The notes under the pieces were generated by a model. The model was not told the DNA's origin. It made no database searches and saw only the letters and a list, made by a program, of their open reading frames with translations. A stretch of 27,398 bases of DNA from Ornithoclostridium sp949298505 (GTDB taxonomy: Bacteria; Bacillota; Clostridia; Christensenellales; UBA3700), in contig CASFWW010000017.1 of assembly GCA_949298505.1 (NCBI GenBank), positions 1-27,398 of the forward strand, given 5' to 3'. Shown in pieces: positions 24,857 through 27,398 of this stretch (position 1 is the first letter of the stretch; every line of letters begins with the position of its first letter). Both the position numbers and the translations under genes were made by a program.

Positions 24857-26926
24857 TCAGTCCTGCGATGCGTCAAAATCATCCAGGTGGTCGAAGTCGA
24901 ATATGAGTTCGCTTGACAATATCGTTCTCGTTCTCAGATACTGCGGCATATCCCCTTCGCGATATCTGATTTTCATCATCCGCATTCCGTTTTTATCCTT
25001 TGCGTTTTCGATTTTCGGAGTCGCTCTTCCGTCTGCGTCGATAAATATGCCTTCTTTGAAATAAGCGTCGCCCTGCACGACATCGACCCTTAATCTCTTG
25101 CCGCCGTATTCGTGAAAGAAATGGATCGCGCTGTCTTTACCGCCGGACAGGATCTTCAACCCGAGAATTTCCTTGGCTTTTCTTCTGGCAAGCCGGTAAT
25201 CGTTGTACCCTGAACTTCCGAGCTCGTAATCTTCGTATCCGATCAGGACCACCATTGACATACCCGAGGGTCTGTAGAAGTTGGGACATTCCTTTTTCCA
25301 TTTCTTCAACAATCCCGTTCCGCATGCTATTTCATCAGTAGTTATCTTCACGGAGAACATCATATCGTAACGGATCTCATCCCTGACCGCATTCTCGTTT
25401 CCTATCAGAGTTTCACTCGTCATCACTTTGCAACAGCCGTTCTTGTCCGTCTCGACCCTGTCTCCTCTGTTGGCAAAAATGCTAAGCAGTTTGCCGTACT
25501 CTCTGTGCGCGGAATTGGTGACCCACGTCGCATAGCTGACAGAGAACACCGTATCCGTCTTGTAGCCGCAAAGCGAGACGATCGCACCGCCTGCCGCCGC
25601 CGCATACGTCGAATCTTCGTGAGACAATATCGTGTAACCGTCGGATTCCTTGACAAAATCGTCGAAAGTGCAGACTTCAACGGACGCCTTGCAACTGTTT
25701 ATCTTCTTCTTCAGATAGCCAAGCAGACCGTAAGTCTCCACAAGTCCTCCCGAAAGGAACACCTTGTTCACGTCCTCGTTGACCGTAAGCTTCATTTCGT
25801 TGACTATGTACTCCGCTATCTTCGCCGCAACGCCGTTGTCTCCCGATATGCCGGTGCACTCGAGAAATTCTTCCTTCTTCAGCCTCTTCACGATCATCAG
25901 GTCTCTGTAAACCACGATCGGAACGCCGCGCTTGTCCCAGTAATCTCCCTCTGCTTCGCTGGCGAGATATTTCTTGGCGCATTTGATCTCTCTCATAAAG
26001 CGGTACTGCATCGCGTACAGACCCGTTTCGATCAGATGTCCCTCTTCTCCGAACGACGGCGTGCCCATCGTCTCTCTCTTTTCGATCTGCTTCTCGATAT
26101 AATCCGCGACCGCCTCATCCACGTCGTTGCCGCCGACGTCGAGCGAAGGGCTGTGACCGTCCACGCAGTCGAGCGCAAGTCCTTTTGTGTTATAAGACCC
26201 TTTGACAACCGAAACCTGTTCTTCGCCCATATCGAAAACAAGCACTTTGTCCTTGTTTTTAAGACTCTTTCTGTGATATGCGAACAGGCTGAGCGCTTTG
26301 GGAGAACTTAGTCCCAGGCTCACCTTCTGCCCGAACGCTTTTTCTATCAGCCTTTTGAGCTCGGCGACGTATCCCGTGCCGGCATTGAAAGGATACACTA
26401 CCGTGATCGTAAGATTTGCGAACGCGTTCCCCGTCTTCTTCTCAAGTCTCCTGATGCTCTCATCCAGCGCTTTTTTTACGTATGCAAAAAACCCTTCGCA
26501 GACCTTTGCGGGAGTAAACCCCGGGGCAACGAAGGTCATTCCGCTATCTTCCATCGCGGAAAGATTGCTCAACAGCTTCTTCTTTATCGGAAAATAGAAT
26601 TTGGGAAAAACATCTTTTTCGTTGTAATATTTTGAGTTTAACTCCAATACGTCTTTCTCGACCGTTTTCTGCAAAAATTTGATCAGAGTTTTGATCTTGA
26701 CGAGAGTCACGAAAGAAGAAATCTGAAGCTTACTGATTTCGTCGGCATAATACCACTTCCCGGCATGAGCGTCATAAAACGCGATTGCCGGCATCGCGTC
26801 GCTGTCTTCGTCAGACAAACTCCCGGTAAGCTTTCCGTAAACAACTTTTGAACCTTTCTTGTACGCAAAAGCCGTCTTGAGACTGTCACTGCCCAAATCA
26901 AAACAAATATGCAGTGTTTTATCCAT
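24857..26926 (-). CDS. Divergent Hsp70/actin-fold ATPase, first gene of the array
   Basis: The ATG at 26926 (689 residues) is chosen because AGGAGGGAG lies just before it; a longer frame starts at 26989 but would contain the promoter. Signatures of the Hsp70/actin ATPase fold are visible: phosphate-1 DLGS (10-13), the helix SSPKALSLFAY (207-217), phosphate-2 FDMGEE (231-236), SLDVGGNDVDEAV (261-273, like LGGEDFD), the adenosine motif VFLSGGLVE (389-397) and a terminal Ala-rich helix DSTYAAAAGGAI (438-449). The C-terminal 230 residues begin with a strand pattern resembling a shortened Hsp70 substrate-binding domain but are otherwise novel, and no canonical lid is seen. No DnaJ or GrpE gene is nearby, so it is not a housekeeping DnaK. 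It may act as an ATP-driven switch or assembly factor for the SNF2 helicase that follows. Confidence 0.85.
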   Translation of the reverse strand: MDKTLHICFDLGSDSLKTAFAYKKGSKVVYGKLTGSLSDEDSDAMPAIAFYDAHAGKWYYADEISKLQISSFVTLVKIKTLIKFLQKTVEKDVLELNSKYYNEKDVFPKFYFPIKKKLLSNLSAMEDSGMTFVAPGFTPAKVCEGFFAYVKKALDESIRRLEKKTGNAFANLTITVVYPFNAGTGYVAELKRLIEKAFGQKVSLGLSSPKALSLFAYHRKSLKNKDKVLVFDMGEEQVSVVKGSYNTKGLALDCVDGHSPSLDVGGNDVDEAVADYIEKQIEKRETMGTPSFGEEGHLIETGLYAMQYRFMREIKCAKKYLASEAEGDYWDKRGVPIVVYRDLMIVKRLKKEEFLECTGISGDNGVAAKIAEYIVNEMKLTVNEDVNKVFLSGGLVETYGLLGYLKKKINSCKASVEVCTFDDFVKESDGYTILSHEDSTYAAAAGGAIVSLCGYKTDTVFSVSYATWVTNSAHREYGKLLSIFANRGDRVETDKNGCCKVMTSETLIGNENAVRDEIRYDMMFSVKITTDEIACGTGLLKKWKKECPNFYRPSGMSMVVLIGYEDYELGSSGYNDYRLARRKAKEILGLKILSGGKDSAIHFFHEYGGKRLRVDVVQGDAYFKEGIFIDADGRATPKIENAKDKNGMRMMKIRYREGDMPQYLRTRTILSSELIFDFDHLDDFDASQD

Positions 26927-26957
26927 TAATCTCCCTCCTCTTTTAGTCACACGACAA

Positions 26958-26986
26958 ATTCTATCACAATCCGACATAAAATACAA
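26958..26986 (-). promoter_or_regulatory. Candidate promoter of the twelve-gene array
   Basis: On the minus strand TTGTAT (26981-26986) and TAGAAT (26958-26963) are 17 bp apart, giving a leader of about 25 nt before the strong AGGAGGGAG site and the ATG at 26926. A second -10-like TATAAT lies further upstream at 27000-27005 without a clear -35 partner. The region is AT-rich, as expected for a promoter. Confidence 0.55.
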
Positions 26987-26989
26987 CAA

Positions 26990-27262
26990 CTTTTAGTAAA
27001 TTATAACTTAAAATTAATGTAAATTTATTAAATAATATTTGCGTATGCCGCGCATGCCCGCTCTCTGCGGCAGTCAGCCATCCGGATAAGACACGCGCCA
27101 TTAATAACTATTGCATATATTATAATCAATAATTATATTGCAGGTATAAGTCCGAAACGCTTGCACAAAACAGACTTTACGGGCAATAAACACAGCTCAA
27201 AACATACAAAATATCGCATTTTATCAACACGGGCAGGAAAATTTGATTTTTGCCGGAATAGT
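26990..27262. other. AT-rich intergenic region between the array promoter and the IS30 end
   Basis: No convincing gene is present. The part next to the array is very AT-rich, with a TATAAT at 27000-27005. A short GC-richer patch lies around 27041-27101, followed by another AT-rich stretch (27105-27142). A 66-codon frame here has no ribosome binding site or recognisable product and is not annotated. Confidence 0.5.
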
Positions 27263-27284
27263 GAATTGTCAAACCAAGTGCAAC
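27263..27284. repeat. Candidate right terminal inverted repeat of an IS30-type element
   Basis: The segment GAATTGTCAAACCAAGTGCA and its next two bases overlap the transposase stop codon. Read on the minus strand it has the GTTGCACTTGG...GACAATTC pattern seen at ends of IS30-family elements, in which the gene ends close to or inside the right repeat. The other end is outside the window, so the repeat cannot be confirmed. Confidence 0.4.
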
Positions 27285-27398
27285 ACTTTTTGCAATTCTT
27301 GTTCAAATAAATCTGCCGGTGTTTTGTACCCAAGCACTTTTTTAGGTCTGGCGTTAATTAACGCCAGATTCTTTTTCAGAGTCTTCTCTCTCACGTGA
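27269..27398 (-). CDS. IS30-family transposase, C-terminal fragment (runs off window)
   Basis: The minus strand codes for a 42-residue carboxyl end that is open at the window edge and stops with TGA at 27269-27271. It contains INARPKKVLGYKTPADLF, which matches the conserved end of IS30-family DDE transposases (NxRPRKxLGxKTPxExF). The catalytic core lies outside the window, so activity cannot be judged. The element is oriented toward the array, about 340 bp upstream of its first start codon, and its transcription could read into the array. Confidence 0.8.
   Translation of the reverse strand, partial: HVREKTLKKNLALINARPKKVLGYKTPADLFEQELQKVLHLV

Noticed and set aside
4679..26926. Assignment to known defence systems such as McrBC/CoCoNuT, DISARM, BREX or Zorya
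   Set aside because: Helicase, coiled-coil and chaperone parts recall these systems, but no McrB-type GTPase, DNA methylase, PLD nuclease, PglZ, BrxC-like kinase or MotA-type motor protein is encoded here.
24857..26926. Calling the Hsp70-like protein DnaK
   Set aside because: The phosphate-1 motif and C-terminal region depart from DnaK, and no grpE, dnaJ or hrcA gene is present.
27133..27333. 66-residue minus-strand open frame near the right edge
   Set aside because: It overlaps the transposase end in another frame and lacks a ribosome binding site and any recognisable feature.

Overview
The window looks like a chromosomal segment from an uncultured gut-type Bacillota (Clostridia, perhaps Christensenellales). 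This rests on AAAGGAG-type ribosome binding sites before almost every gene, BspA/InlB/MBG-style Gram-positive surface domains, a decayed lipoprotein gene with a typical LRR-protein tail, and an IS30-type transposase end. The taxon is an inference; base composition appears roughly balanced.

Layout. Positions 1-810 hold a short plus-strand unit: a promoter, a frameshifted lipoprotein gene and a hairpin terminator. Positions 836-1745 hold a minus-strand, self-contained M50-like membrane protease gene with its own promoter. Positions 1831-26986 are occupied by one very long minus-strand array of twelve genes, read from a promoter near 26958-26986 to a perfect intrinsic terminator at 1831-1855. 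The right edge (27269-27398) is the 3' end of an IS30-family transposase gene.

The twelve genes in transcription order are: (1) Hsp70/actin-fold ATPase; (2) SNF2-type helicase with a 24-cysteine tail; (3) zinc-ribbon protein; (4) 1585-residue membrane protein with five TM helices and a long MBG/Ig-like outer region; (5) zinc-ribbon/Sel1-like protein; (6, 7) tandem paralogous coiled-coil proteins; (8) protein with a C-terminal HExxH zincin-like domain; (9) 1509-residue UPF1-like SF1 helicase with a degenerate nuclease-like C-terminus; (10, 11) tandem paralogous small helical proteins shaped like ESCRT-III/Snf7; (12) a classical AAA ATPase resembling Vps4/katanin, with a putative MIT-like N-terminus. 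Genes are separated by 10-42 bp or overlap, except for a 90 bp structured spacer between genes 4 and 5 and a 122 bp spacer carrying a strong internal promoter before gene 10.

How they may work together (inference): four ATP-driven machines (chaperone-like, SNF2, SF1, AAA) are co-expressed with paired scaffold proteins, zinc-ribbon adaptors, a putative protease and a membrane-spanning surface protein. This suits a multi-component complex that acts on nucleic acid near the membrane, plausibly a defence or conflict system. I recognise no described system with this composition. The last three genes, which have their own promoter, look like a bacterial ESCRT-III/Vps4-like membrane-remodelling module and are the most notable element. 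No RNA genes, CRISPR arrays or integrase genes were seen.
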